Positions 33,539 through 41,290 of a stretch of 64,000 bases of DNA are shown here, one piece after another; the stretch's first letter is position 1; every line of letters starts with the position of its first letter. The notes below the pieces were generated by a model. That model was given only the letters and a program-made list of their open reading frames with translations, was not told the DNA's origin and made no database searches. The translations under genes were made by a program, and so were the position numbers. This stretch comes from Clostridia bacterium (lineage in GTDB: Bacteria > Bacillota > Clostridia > Christensenellales > Borkfalkiaceae), in contig JAGAIW010000035.1 in the NCBI GenBank assembly GCA_017626305.1, positions 1 to 64,000 of the forward strand, written 5' to 3'.

Positions 33539-34081
33539 TTACTCCTGCAAATTTGCCTGCATAATCGTCCAAGCTTCCGCCGCCGTAGCTACGTTATCGC
33601 TTTGTACCGCGTACGCATATACGGTAAGCTTGGGCATACTCGTAATCAAGGACATTTTTTCTTCGGTAATCGTGTCCTTAATGGTGATTTGGTTGTCCTT
33701 TAATACGGTATACGCCGCGTCTTCTTGCGTTTTCGCAACGCTGCGATAATATACGCCGTCGCCAAGCGCCGTCCAACCGTCCGACATTTGATAGCTTACG
33801 TAATCGTCCACGCCGTTCGCCTTTTTCAGCTGCACGAACAGCCAGCAAGCTTCGCTACCCGATTTCACCGTAATTTTCGGGTCTTTGTCCACCGTTGTCC
33901 CGGGGACTAACGCGTAGTCAGTCCCCGTCGTTTCGGTGAGTTCAAGCTGAATTTGTCCTACGGTAAACGTGTTTACCAAGGGTTTGGATGCGGAAATGAA
34001 GTATGCCAAAGTCGTGCCTACGAAAAACGTAAGCAACGAACCTAAAACAATCAAACTGGCAATAATCTTCTTTTTCAGCAT
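33539..34081 (-). CDS. SipW-type secreted protein
   Basis: A 180-residue TasA-like protein: the signal peptide ends at TTLAYFISASKPLVNTFTVG, then QIQLELTETTGTDYALVPGT, DPKITVKSGSEACWLFVQL and a C-terminal VYAYAVQSDNVATAAEAW. It is clearly related to the 34115 and 26907 proteins. It lies seven bases before the next gene. Confidence 0.82.
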   Translation of the reverse strand: MLKKKIIASLIVLGSLLTFFVGTTLAYFISASKPLVNTFTVGQIQLELTETTGTDYALVPGTTVDKDPKITVKSGSEACWLFVQLKKANGVDDYVSYQMSDGWTALGDGVYYRSVAKTQEDAAYTVLKDNQITIKDTITEEKMSLITSMPKLTVYAYAVQSDNVATAAEAWTIMQANLQE

Positions 34082-34114
34082 GGCAAATTTAACAGCCTTT
34101 TTTATGTAATCCTA

Positions 34115-34861
34115 TTAAGCAGCCGAACCCGTGTGGATATACGGATATGCCGCTACAAGTGCAGCCCAAGCCTTATCGTATGCAAACTTACGGTTCTCCG
34201 TACCTTCTGCGTCGTCTTCAAAGCCTTGCGTTTGAACGGCAAACGCACGTACCATAATCGTTGCCGCGTTAAACGTATTCGTGTCGAATACAGCGTCTGC
34301 TTTTACGGTAAAGTTTTGGAATACGGGTACTTGTACGTCTACACCGCCCGCTACGCTGCCTACGCCCTTAGGTTGAAGCGTGCCCGCCGTAGTTTGCGTT
34401 TCGCCGATATTTCCACAATAGATATACACGTTGCCCGTACTTACGCTGGTGTACAGTTTCCAACCGTTCGCAAGCATTTGTTCTTCAATCGTTTCCGTTT
34501 CGCCTTCCGCGTTCGTATCGTCTTTCGCAATTTCAATGCTGGAAATATCGTTTCTAATCATGACGAACAAATACGATTCTTCGCTACCTTTGGTTACGGT
34601 AATCACAGGGTCTTTTACGTAGGTAGTCCCAGGGACCAAACGGTAGGTGTTCCCTTCCGTCGTCGTACCTTCCTGTTTAACGCCTTCCGCGTTAACCTTG
34701 GATTCGGTCAAGGTGATACCAACGTTACCGATGGTGAACGTGTTGGACAATACTGCCGACGAAGTAAAGTACGCGATAGTGCTTAAAACGCTGATGGCTA
34801 CAATCGCTACAACGCAGGCAAACGCCGCAAGTGCTACAAGAAGTTTTTTCTTCATTGTCAT
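34115..34861 (-). CDS. SipW-type secreted protein
   Basis: A 248-residue TasA-like protein. The signal peptide LVALAAFACVVAIVAISVLS precedes TIAYFTSSAVLSNTFTIGNV. VPGTTYVKDPVITVTKGSEE and the C-terminal MVRAFAVQTQGFEDDAEG match its neighbours. AAGGAGA is seven bases upstream of the ATG, and a TTTCCC/GGGAAA hairpin sits just before it. This is the first substrate gene after sipW. Confidence 0.83.
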   Translation of the reverse strand: MTMKKKLLVALAAFACVVAIVAISVLSTIAYFTSSAVLSNTFTIGNVGITLTESKVNAEGVKQEGTTTEGNTYRLVPGTTYVKDPVITVTKGSEESYLFVMIRNDISSIEIAKDDTNAEGETETIEEQMLANGWKLYTSVSTGNVYIYCGNIGETQTTAGTLQPKGVGSVAGGVDVQVPVFQNFTVKADAVFDTNTFNAATIMVRAFAVQTQGFEDDAEGTENRKFAYDKAWAALVAAYPYIHTGSAA

Positions 34862-34933
34862 ATGAGTTTCTCCTTTTCCCTTTTAGGGAAATTATTTTTG
34901 TTATATGTTTAGCCGTTGGGCTTTTCACCAAAA

Positions 34934-35488
34934 TCATTCTTTTTTTTGCGTTTCGTCCGTTTGCTCCGTTTTCGCTTGTTCTTCGGCAAGCAACTTTTCC
35001 AAAACGTCAGGCATAAAGGCGAGCAATAAAATCATGACGCAAACGAGTATGACCATATACGAGAAAGGCGGAGTTTGTATGACGAACGCCATATACCCAA
35101 GCAAGGGCAAAGAAAACACCACTTTCCCGATAATATTTCTTGCGAGAACGGGGTCGCCGTCGGCGTCGTCGTTATTATCCCCTTTGGTTCGGAAAGAAAG
35201 ATTCGTGGGATTGTTTTCGTCTTCAATCACTTCGATAATCCTATGCGTCACCACCGTTTTGCCTATGGTATACGTAATCACGTCCCGTTCTTTCAAGTCG
35301 GCAGGGTTTACCTTTTGCACATAAACAATCGACCCGACGGGATAGTTTGGTTCCATCGAGCCTGAGAGCACGGTATAGGGTGTAACCCCGAATATACGTA
35401 CCCCAACCAGCAGAATCGCAAGCAGCAGCGCAAGCCCTAAAAAGCTAAGACTGATGATATTGACAACTTTCTTAAACTTCGCCAGCAC
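34934..35488 (-). CDS. sipW: SipW-type signal peptidase I
   Basis: A 184-residue membrane peptidase of the SipW (archaeal/ER-like) subgroup. An N-terminal helix (ISLSFLGLALLLAILLVGV) is followed by VLSGSMEPNYP with nucleophile Ser44, and VVTHRIIEV, where His82 replaces the lysine of standard signal peptidases. A C-terminal helix (YMVILVCVMILLLAFM) precedes an acidic tail. It presumably processes the six TasA/camelysin-type proteins in the cluster. A near-consensus promoter lies upstream. Confidence 0.93.
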   Translation of the reverse strand: MLAKFKKVVNIISLSFLGLALLLAILLVGVRIFGVTPYTVLSGSMEPNYPVGSIVYVQKVNPADLKERDVITYTIGKTVVTHRIIEVIEDENNPTNLSFRTKGDNNDDADGDPVLARNIIGKVVFSLPLLGYMAFVIQTPPFSYMVILVCVMILLLAFMPDVLEKLLAEEQAKTEQTDETQKKE

Positions 35489-35524
35489 GTACTGCCCCTT
35501 TATACAAAGTATATTCGTATGAAT

Positions 35525-35553
35525 ACTATACCACTTTTCACCTGTATTGTCAA
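35525..35553 (-). promoter_or_regulatory. Promoter of the sipW operon
   Basis: Minus strand TTGACA (35553-35548), a 17-base spacer, TATAGT (35530-35525) with TG in front. Confidence 0.88.
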
Positions 35554-35614
35554 TGGAATTTTCACATTTTTATCAAATAAATTATACATTTTATAAACGG
35601 TTTATCCAAGAGAA

Positions 35615-35648
35615 AACGTCCCCGATTGCACAATGCAATCGGGGACGC
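35615..35648 (-). terminator. Terminator of the beta-helix gene
   Basis: CGTCCCCGATTGCA pairs perfectly with TGCAATCGGGGACG around a 3-base loop and is followed on the minus strand by TTTTCTCTT. Confidence 0.88.
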
Positions 35649-35665
35649 TAAATTTCATATTTTAC

Positions 35666-37159
35666 TTATTGTTGTTCGCCGTTGAGATATACCGTACCTG
35701 CATTTCCGCTTTGATAGATAAGCACGTCGCCGTTAATCGCCGTTTCCGACGTCGTATAAACGAACTGACAACCGTTCATAACCAAATAGGTTGTCGTGCC
35801 CGCCACACTTGCAACCGCGCGTACGGGAGCCGCATAGCTCGTTTGCGTCGTTACCATAGAAGACGTTGCGCAATCAATGAACGTACAATTCGTAAGCGTA
35901 TATCTTTCTACGCCGTCTTTATTGTTTTGATTGATACCCACCGCGTAATTTTGGAAAGTCGTGTTGCTTACGTTCAAGTTAGAAAGATTATTACAATAGA
36001 TTGCCGAATCTCTATAAGCGCTCGTACCCGTAAACGTACAGTTGTTAATGGAAATATTTAATTGATACGCAGGATTATCGCCAGTCTTTAAGAGCATAAC
36101 CTTGGTAACGTCCTTACAATCGTAAAGATTGACGTTTATATCATATTGATGTGTTGCTTGAACACTACCCCAAACGGCACAACCGTGTAAATTATAAACG
36201 TTTAAGGTAAGCTCCGACGAAATGCCTGCGCAAGTCGTACCGCTGGCCGCGGGGAAACCGATTTCAAAATCGCGTTCGCCGCCGCTGACGTATGCGTCGT
36301 TACCGTACACGGTAAGATTTTTACAAACGTGTAAGTGCGTTACCGTACCAAGGTCTGCGCCAGGTTTTACATACACGGTATTTTCCGTTCCCGTGCCGTT
36401 ATGTACCGCCATTAAAGCGTCTTTAAAGGTCGCGTAAAGCTGTCCGTTTACGCTGGCTACGTTCGTACCGAAATCTTCCGCCGTCATACCTGTGGGAAGA
36501 ACGTACGGTGCATTCGCGTCATAATCGTCGCCAAAGCTGTCTTCTTCATAGCTATATTGCGTTGCGGATAATTGCACGGCGAAGCTTGTCCCGATAGATT
36601 TATTTTGATATTCGTTACCTGCGTCTTCGCGCATTTTCAACGCCAGCGTAACCGTATCCTTTTCCCCTTCCAACAGCGCACCCGAAGCGGTGTTTTCCAA
36701 GTTCGCAAGTACGTCGGTCAGCGTGCCCAACTTATTTTCTTCGAGCAACGCCGAAGCACTTTCTACTTGAACGGCAGGGTCTACGTAATACACGTCAATC
36801 GCGTCGGAAAGGTCGGAAACCGTCCCCGTCGCAACGATACTTACCGAATACTTTAAGGCAAGCGTACCAAGGTTTTCAATTTTGATATGCTTAGCTTCTA
36901 CGTAGCCGGGTTCCCATTTGTCGTTATTAAAAATCGCACCCGTAGACGCATCCGTCCAAACGGTAGTATCCAAGGTAGGGTCTTCCGTGGCTTGCGCCCA
37001 GCTCATACCCACTTCTAACGAGCCCGTCTGAATAATGTTGTTCTTGCTCTCCACCGAATCGGTAAACCAAGCGAATGTAGTACCCACCAGCATGATTGTG
37101 CTGAGCCCCAACGAAGCAAGACTACCGAAAAGCGTATGCTTTGCTATTTGTTTCTTCAT
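35666..37159 (-). CDS. SipW-type protein with C-terminal beta-helix domain
   Basis: A 497-residue secreted protein. Residues 1-30 end in TTFAWFTDSVESKNNIIQTG, a SipW-type signal. A TasA-like domain runs to about 190, then from about 250 a right-handed parallel beta-helix can be read (repeated N/C-rich turns: LNISINNCTFTGTSAY, LNVSNTTFQNYAVGINQNN, YTLTNCTFIDC). AGGAGAA precedes the ATG at 37159. It is transcribed separately, just upstream of sipW, from a promoter with an 11-G tract. Confidence 0.82.
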   Translation of the reverse strand: MKKQIAKHTLFGSLASLGLSTIMLVGTTFAWFTDSVESKNNIIQTGSLEVGMSWAQATEDPTLDTTVWTDASTGAIFNNDKWEPGYVEAKHIKIENLGTLALKYSVSIVATGTVSDLSDAIDVYYVDPAVQVESASALLEENKLGTLTDVLANLENTASGALLEGEKDTVTLALKMREDAGNEYQNKSIGTSFAVQLSATQYSYEEDSFGDDYDANAPYVLPTGMTAEDFGTNVASVNGQLYATFKDALMAVHNGTGTENTVYVKPGADLGTVTHLHVCKNLTVYGNDAYVSGGERDFEIGFPAASGTTCAGISSELTLNVYNLHGCAVWGSVQATHQYDINVNLYDCKDVTKVMLLKTGDNPAYQLNISINNCTFTGTSAYRDSAIYCNNLSNLNVSNTTFQNYAVGINQNNKDGVERYTLTNCTFIDCATSSMVTTQTSYAAPVRAVASVAGTTTYLVMNGCQFVYTTSETAINGDVLIYQSGNAGTVYLNGEQQ

Positions 37160-37198
37160 AGTGTTTTCTCCTTTGCACCTACGAATAGGTACACTACT

Positions 37199-37230
37199 AT
37201 CATACCCCCCCCCCCTGACAAAAAAGTCAA
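37199..37230 (-). promoter_or_regulatory. Promoter with 11-G homopolymer in the spacer
   Basis: Minus strand TTGACT (37230-37225) and TATGAT (37204-37199) are 20 bases apart, and the spacer contains 11 consecutive G (C at 37205-37215 on the plus strand). Slippage by three bases would restore a 17-base spacer, so expression of the beta-helix protein may switch on and off. Confidence 0.75.
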
Positions 37231-37270
37231 GCATTTTTACATATTTTTTTGCATTTTTTTTATTTTTTAC

Positions 37271-37313
37271 GAAAAAAAATCGGATTTACCCCATCTAAAA
37301 AAGCAAATCCGAT
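37271..37313 (-). terminator. Terminator of the nucleotidase-kinase gene
   Basis: Minus strand ATCGGATTT pairs with AAATCCGAT (37313-37305, 37287-37279) and is followed by eight T. Confidence 0.82.
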
Positions 37314-37335
37314 GGATATTGATGATATTTTTCGC

Positions 37336-38454
37336 TTATTTTTTTACGCCCAAAATACGGCAAATTTGTTCTACGGCGTTTTCGTAAGTATCAAACGCCA
37401 CTACGTAGTCGCAAATCTCCGCATTCTTCTTTTCTGCGTCAATGGCGATAATTCTGTTCACCTTATCGTCGATAGAAGAATTCTTACGCAAAATGTTGGA
37501 AAGCAACGCCTTTTTATCCCGTTCAATGTAAATGGTAATGACGTTACGGAAGTTCGTTTTTAAGGACATTGCCCCGCAAATATCCATGGTCGTAAGCACG
37601 TGCTTACCCTTTTTTAGTATCGCTTCTACGTCCGATTTACAAGACCCGTAGCCGTGCCCTGCGTACATGGTCGATTGAAACATTTCCCCGCTTTCACACA
37701 TTTGGCGGAACGTTTCCAACGACACGTAATTATACCATTCGTTTTCCGATACCGCGGTAGGGTCTTTGGTCGTATAACAAACCAGCTTTTCAAAACGGTC
37801 GGTGTTTTCAAGCACTCTCGTTGCGATTTTCGATTTACCGCTGCCCGACGGCCCGACGAGCACGACGACGCTCGGTTCGCTGAGCGAATATTTTTCAGGG
37901 CGCAGGCTATAACTGTCCGCAATCACTTCGACGAGCTTTAAAAACTCGTCGTAGGTATTGACGGCAAGCATACCCGTCGCCGCTTCATTCCAAGGACGAC
38001 GCATCAAAATGGGATATTGCGCTTCGGAACGCAACACGTTATGCATAGCGTCGTCAAAGAGAATATCCACGTTGATTTTATCCTTTCTCGAACCCATATA
38101 AATATGGTCGGGCGGAATTTCGGGAAATTCTTCCATAATACGCTTAGCGCGTATACCCATAAATTCGGGCGGAATCGCGGTAGACACGAATACTTCGGTC
38201 ATAGTAGAGAGCTTTTTGACAAACTCCTTTGCGCCCTTATAAACGGGCTGCGTGCGGTAAAAGTCAGGGTCTTTGAAAAACTCGAAAATCGCGTCCGAAC
38301 GCGTACCCTGTTTTCCCCAGCTGGTTATTTCATAAATGGACAAGGGTGGGTCGAATTTATATTTTTCGTTGGCAAGCTTAATGGCGTACGACGTACATTC
38401 CATCAACAAATCGTCGATATCGAGCGCGGTGGAAAGTCTAAATTTTCCGTTCAT
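37336..38454 (-). CDS. Fusion of 5'(3')-deoxyribonucleotidase-like and guanylate kinase-like domains
   Basis: A 372-residue two-domain protein. Residues 8-180 are a HAD phosphatase of the NT5C type: ALDIDDLLMECTSYAIKLAN with Asp12 and Asp14, FVSTAIPPEF, and ILFDDAMHNV. Residues 195-372 resemble guanylate kinase: P-loop VGPSGSGKS (201-208), YTTKDP, YAGHGYGSCKSDVEAILKKG and MDICGAMSLK. This joins dephosphorylation and phosphorylation of nucleotides in one chain. The start at 38454 follows AAGGAGT. A terminator-like hairpin occupies its leader. Confidence 0.82.
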   Translation of the reverse strand: MNGKFRLSTALDIDDLLMECTSYAIKLANEKYKFDPPLSIYEITSWGKQGTRSDAIFEFFKDPDFYRTQPVYKGAKEFVKKLSTMTEVFVSTAIPPEFMGIRAKRIMEEFPEIPPDHIYMGSRKDKINVDILFDDAMHNVLRSEAQYPILMRRPWNEAATGMLAVNTYDEFLKLVEVIADSYSLRPEKYSLSEPSVVVLVGPSGSGKSKIATRVLENTDRFEKLVCYTTKDPTAVSENEWYNYVSLETFRQMCESGEMFQSTMYAGHGYGSCKSDVEAILKKGKHVLTTMDICGAMSLKTNFRNVITIYIERDKKALLSNILRKNSSIDDKVNRIIAIDAEKKNAEICDYVVAFDTYENAVEQICRILGVKK

Positions 38455-38479
38455 GTTTTTACTCCTTAGGATAAAAAAG

Positions 38480-38517
38480 CAGCTTAACCGCATTTGATAC
38501 AGAAACGCGAAAAGCTG
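38480..38517 (-). promoter_or_regulatory. Leader attenuator hairpin of the fusion gene
   Basis: Minus strand CAGCTT (38517-38512) pairs with AAGCTG (38485-38480) around an inner CGC/GCG stem and is followed by CTTTTTTAT. It begins almost at the predicted transcription start and ends before the ribosome binding site, so it looks like a built-in terminator. Confidence 0.6.
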
Positions 38518-38528
38518 TTATTGCCTAT

Positions 38529-38557
38529 ATTATATAGCATATTTTATTAAAAATCAA
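38529..38557 (-). promoter_or_regulatory. Promoter of the fusion gene
   Basis: Minus strand TTGATT (38557-38552), a 17-base spacer, TATAAT (38534-38529). Confidence 0.83.
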
Positions 38558-38586
38558 TACTTTTTTGAAAAAATTTTCATTATGTA

Positions 38587-38615
38587 TTGCATTTTTTTGA
38601 ATAATGTGTTATAAT
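38587..38615 (+). promoter_or_regulatory. Promoter of riboswitch-FAD dehydrogenase transcript
   Basis: TTGCAT (38587-38592), a 17-base spacer, TATAAT (38610-38615) with TG two bases upstream. Confidence 0.85.
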
Positions 38616-38629
38616 ATCCCTTGTGCTGT

Positions 38630-38703
38630 GAATTGTGACGTATATGCTTATAATATGGATAAGCGTTTCTACCAACCACCGCAAACGGTTGACTACGGGA
38701 TTC
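38630..38703 (+). ncRNA. Purine riboswitch aptamer (guanine-type)
   Basis: The core matches the purine riboswitch: P2 GCTTAT/ATAAGC around AATATGG, J2/3 GTTTCTACC, P3 AACC/GGTT with L3 CCGCAAA, and J3/1 GACTACG. The C in GACTAC is the specificity base of guanine/hypoxanthine-type aptamers (adenine types have GATTA). P1 (GAATTGT with GGGATTC) is weaker. It lies in the leader of the FAD dehydrogenase gene. L3 with C instead of U is a small deviation. Confidence 0.87.
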
Positions 38704-38730
38704 TTTTGGAAACGTAGCCGACTATTTTTA
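38688..38730 (+). terminator. Riboswitch expression-platform terminator
   Basis: CTACG (38693-38697), which is part of aptamer J3/1 and P1, can pair with CGTAG (38713-38717), extended by GTTG/CGAC-type pairs and followed by ATTTTTA. Because it uses aptamer bases, ligand binding should prevent it, suggesting ligand-induced expression. Confidence 0.65.
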
Positions 38731-38750
38731 TGTATAAGGAGAGAAAAAAA

Positions 38751-40121
38751 ATGTTTTACGACGTAATCATTATCGGCGCAGGTCCCGGCGGTATTTTCTC
38801 CGCCTACGAGCTTGCGCAAAAAGCGCCGCAATTAAAAGTGGCGGTATTTGAAGGCGGTCAAGCCTTGGAAAAACGCCGTTGCCCCATTGACGGAGATAAG
38901 GTGAAAAGCTGTATCCGCTGCAAAAGCTGTTCGATTATGAGCGGCTTTGGCGGCGCAGGCGCATTTTCCGACGGAAAATATAATATCACCAACGATTTCG
39001 GCGGTACGCTGTACGAATATATCGGCAAACAAAAGGCGTTGGAGCTCATGCACTACGTCGACGAAATCAATATGCGCTACGGCGGGGAAGGCACGAAACT
39101 GTACTCTACGGCAGGCTCGAAGTTTAAAAAGCTTTGCATGCAAAACAATTTACATCTTTTAGACGCGTCCGTGCGGCATTTGGGGACGGACGTAAACTAC
39201 GTCGTACTGCAAAACGTGTACGAATATCTGAAAGACAAGGTGGATTTTTACTTTGAAACGCCCGTAGAAGGCATAGAAAAAATGGACGGCGGATACCGTA
39301 TTCTTTGCGCAAAAGAGAGCTTTACATGCAAAAAATGTATCGTTTCCGTCGGCAGAAGCGGCAGCAAATGGATGGAAAACGTTTGCCGTGAACTGGGTAT
39401 TCAAACCAAGTCCAACCGTGTAGATATCGGCGTGCGCGTGGAAATTCCCGCGGAAATCTTTTCGCATTTGACTAACGAGCTGTACGAAAGCAAAATCGTC
39501 TACCGTACGGAAAAATACGGCGATCTCGTACGGACGTTTTGTATGAATCCCAAGGGCGCTGTCGTCAGCGAAAATACGGGCGGTATCGTAACGGTGAACG
39601 GACACAGCTATTCCGACCCTGCTAAGCAAACGAACAACACCAACTTCGCCCTGCTTGTCGCAAAACATTTTTCCGAGCCTTTCCGCGACTCTAACGGCTA
39701 CGGCGAATCTATCGCAAGATTGAGCAATATGCTCGGCGGCGGCGTAATCGTGCAACGCTTTGGGGATTTAATCCGCGGTAAGAGAAGTACGCCCCAACGC
39801 ATTAAGGAATCGTTTACCGTTCCCACCATGACCGCTACGCCCGGGGATTTGAGCTTAGTCCTTCCCAAGCGTATTTTGGACGGTATTATGGAAATGATTT
39901 ACGCGTTGGATAAAATCGCCCCCGGTACGGCAAACGACGACACCCTGCTTTACGGCGTTGAAGTCAAGTTCTACAACATGGAAGTGGACGTCAACGAATA
40001 TTTGCAAAGCAGTCACGACGGCTTGTACGTAATCGGCGACGGCAGCGGCATTACTCATTCGCTTTCCCACGCGTCGGCGAGCGGCGTGCACGTAGCGCGG
40101 CATATTTGCGAAACGATATAA
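38751..40121 (+). CDS. FAD-dependent dehydrogenase (COG2509 type)
   Basis: A 456-residue flavoprotein. The N terminus VIIIGAGPGGIFSAYELA is a dinucleotide-binding fold with GAGPGG at 9-14. SGFGGAGAFSDGKYNI, RVDIGVRVEIPAEIF and the C-terminal GLYVIGDGSGITHSLSHASA are typical of the uncharacterised NAD(P)/FAD dehydrogenases of COG2509. A cysteine cluster (SCIRCKSCSIMSG) near residue 55 might bind metal or be redox active. The start at 38751 follows AAGGAGAG. It is controlled by a purine riboswitch, so its substrate may be a purine or linked compound; that is inference. Confidence 0.87.
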   Translation: MFYDVIIIGAGPGGIFSAYELAQKAPQLKVAVFEGGQALEKRRCPIDGDKVKSCIRCKSCSIMSGFGGAGAFSDGKYNITNDFGGTLYEYIGKQKALELMHYVDEINMRYGGEGTKLYSTAGSKFKKLCMQNNLHLLDASVRHLGTDVNYVVLQNVYEYLKDKVDFYFETPVEGIEKMDGGYRILCAKESFTCKKCIVSVGRSGSKWMENVCRELGIQTKSNRVDIGVRVEIPAEIFSHLTNELYESKIVYRTEKYGDLVRTFCMNPKGAVVSENTGGIVTVNGHSYSDPAKQTNNTNFALLVAKHFSEPFRDSNGYGESIARLSNMLGGGVIVQRFGDLIRGKRSTPQRIKESFTVPTMTATPGDLSLVLPKRILDGIMEMIYALDKIAPGTANDDTLLYGVEVKFYNMEVDVNEYLQSSHDGLYVIGDGSGITHSLSHASASGVHVARHICETI

Positions 40122-40137
40122 TACAGACGATATATAA

Positions 40138-40168
40138 AAACAGGTGCGATTTGCACCTGTTTTTTTTC
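40138..40168. terminator. Bidirectional terminator
   Basis: AACAGGTGC-GATTT-GCACCTGTT with T runs on either strand, between the FAD dehydrogenase and convergent tdk. Confidence 0.9.
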
Positions 40169-40170
40169 TT

Positions 40171-40749
40171 TTAATTTTGTTGTTTTTCTATCGTTTCACG
40201 CCAACAGCTATGGCACATTGCCACGTACGAATCGTTACCGCCAAGCATGATTTGTCCGCCTTGGGTAACCACTTTACCGTTTTCGTCAATTCGCGCGTTT
40301 ACGATAGCTTTTTTCCCGCAAGAACAAATAGTCTTGATTTCCGTAATGGAATCCGCCACTTCAAACAAACGCCTACTACCTTCAAACAAGTGGGTTAAAA
40401 AGTCGGTGCGCAGTCCATAGCACAACACGGGGATATCCAGCTTGTCTACGATACGGCGCAGCTCGTCAATTTGTTTGGCGGTGAAAAATTGACACTCGTC
40501 CGCGATAATGACGTCGAAACGGGGCTGGGATAAAAAGGTTTCGTAAATGTCCTTATCGGGCGTAATCACCGTCGCTTCGGCGCGAAGTCCTATACGCGAG
40601 CGCACGACGTCCGCTCCGTCGCGTACGTCGATAGACGGCTTAATCAGCCATACCTTCATACCGCGTTCTTCATAGTTGAATTTGGTAATCAGCGCATTCG
40701 CCGTTTTCGACGAACCCATTGCCCCATACTTAAAATATAATTTTGCCAT
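40171..40749 (-). CDS. tdk: Thymidine kinase
   Basis: A 192-residue type II thymidine kinase that phosphorylates thymidine with ATP for salvage. GAMGSSKTANAL (9-20) is the P-loop, DVIIADECQFFT the Walker B/catalytic region, and paired cysteines (CSCGKKA, CHSCW) form the structural zinc site. The start at 40749 was chosen by homology to MAKLYFKYG starts. It follows a small membrane protein gene in one operon. Confidence 0.95.
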   Translation of the reverse strand: MAKLYFKYGAMGSSKTANALITKFNYEERGMKVWLIKPSIDVRDGADVVRSRIGLRAEATVITPDKDIYETFLSQPRFDVIIADECQFFTAKQIDELRRIVDKLDIPVLCYGLRTDFLTHLFEGSRRLFEVADSITEIKTICSCGKKAIVNARIDENGKVVTQGGQIMLGGNDSYVAMCHSCWRETIEKQQN

Positions 40750-40833
40750 AGCAGCTATTCCTTTGTATATGATAACACTTTTTCCATTTTGGCAAGGAAA
40801 ACACGGCTTTACGCCGTGTCCCTTTTTCACGTT

Positions 40834-41214
40834 TTATTGTTCGTTTTCCGTCTTTTCTTCCGTTTCCCCTTTACGTTTCGTGGGCAGGAATTTAATACCG
40901 CAAAGGTCGAGAATAAACAACGCAACGAAAACGACGATCTTGACTACGGAAACAATCGTACGAATATCGCTGACGGTAGAAAGCACGCTGTAATCCACGT
41001 TCGCCACGGACAATACGTTATACAGCAAGGTGCATAAAAGGTCTATTCCCGCAAAGCCGACCAAAAGCGCAAGCACCGTCTTTCCCGACGAACGTACGTC
41101 TTCGTCTTCCGTTTTTAAATATACGTATCCACCCGCCAAAAAAAACGCAATGATATTCAAATATCCAGTCAACCAAACAATCGTTTTTTGCCATTTACTT
41201 GATAAATTATTCAT
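40834..41214 (-). CDS. Small membrane protein, unknown function
   Basis: A 126-residue protein with about three hydrophobic segments: TGYLNIIAFFLAGGYVYL, TVLALLVGFAGIDLLCTLLY and TIVSVVKIVVFVALFILDLC. The C terminus is charged (KRKGETEEKTENEQ). The pattern recalls DUF4870/Tic20-like small membrane proteins, but that is only a resemblance. AAGGAGC fits the ATG at 41214 better than the upstream in-frame GTG. It is co-transcribed with tdk from a consensus promoter. Confidence 0.72.
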   Translation of the reverse strand: MNNLSSKWQKTIVWLTGYLNIIAFFLAGGYVYLKTEDEDVRSSGKTVLALLVGFAGIDLLCTLLYNVLSVANVDYSVLSTVSDIRTIVSVVKIVVFVALFILDLCGIKFLPTKRKGETEEKTENEQ

Positions 41215-41246
41215 AATCACAGCTCCTTATCCATGTTTATAAACGT

Positions 41247-41275
41247 ATTATATCATATGATAAACGGTTTGTCAA
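41247..41275 (-). promoter_or_regulatory. Promoter of the membrane protein-tdk operon
   Basis: Minus strand TTGACA (41275-41270), a 17-base spacer, TATAAT (41252-41247). Confidence 0.9.
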
Positions 41276-41290
41276 TATCCTATGAAAAAA

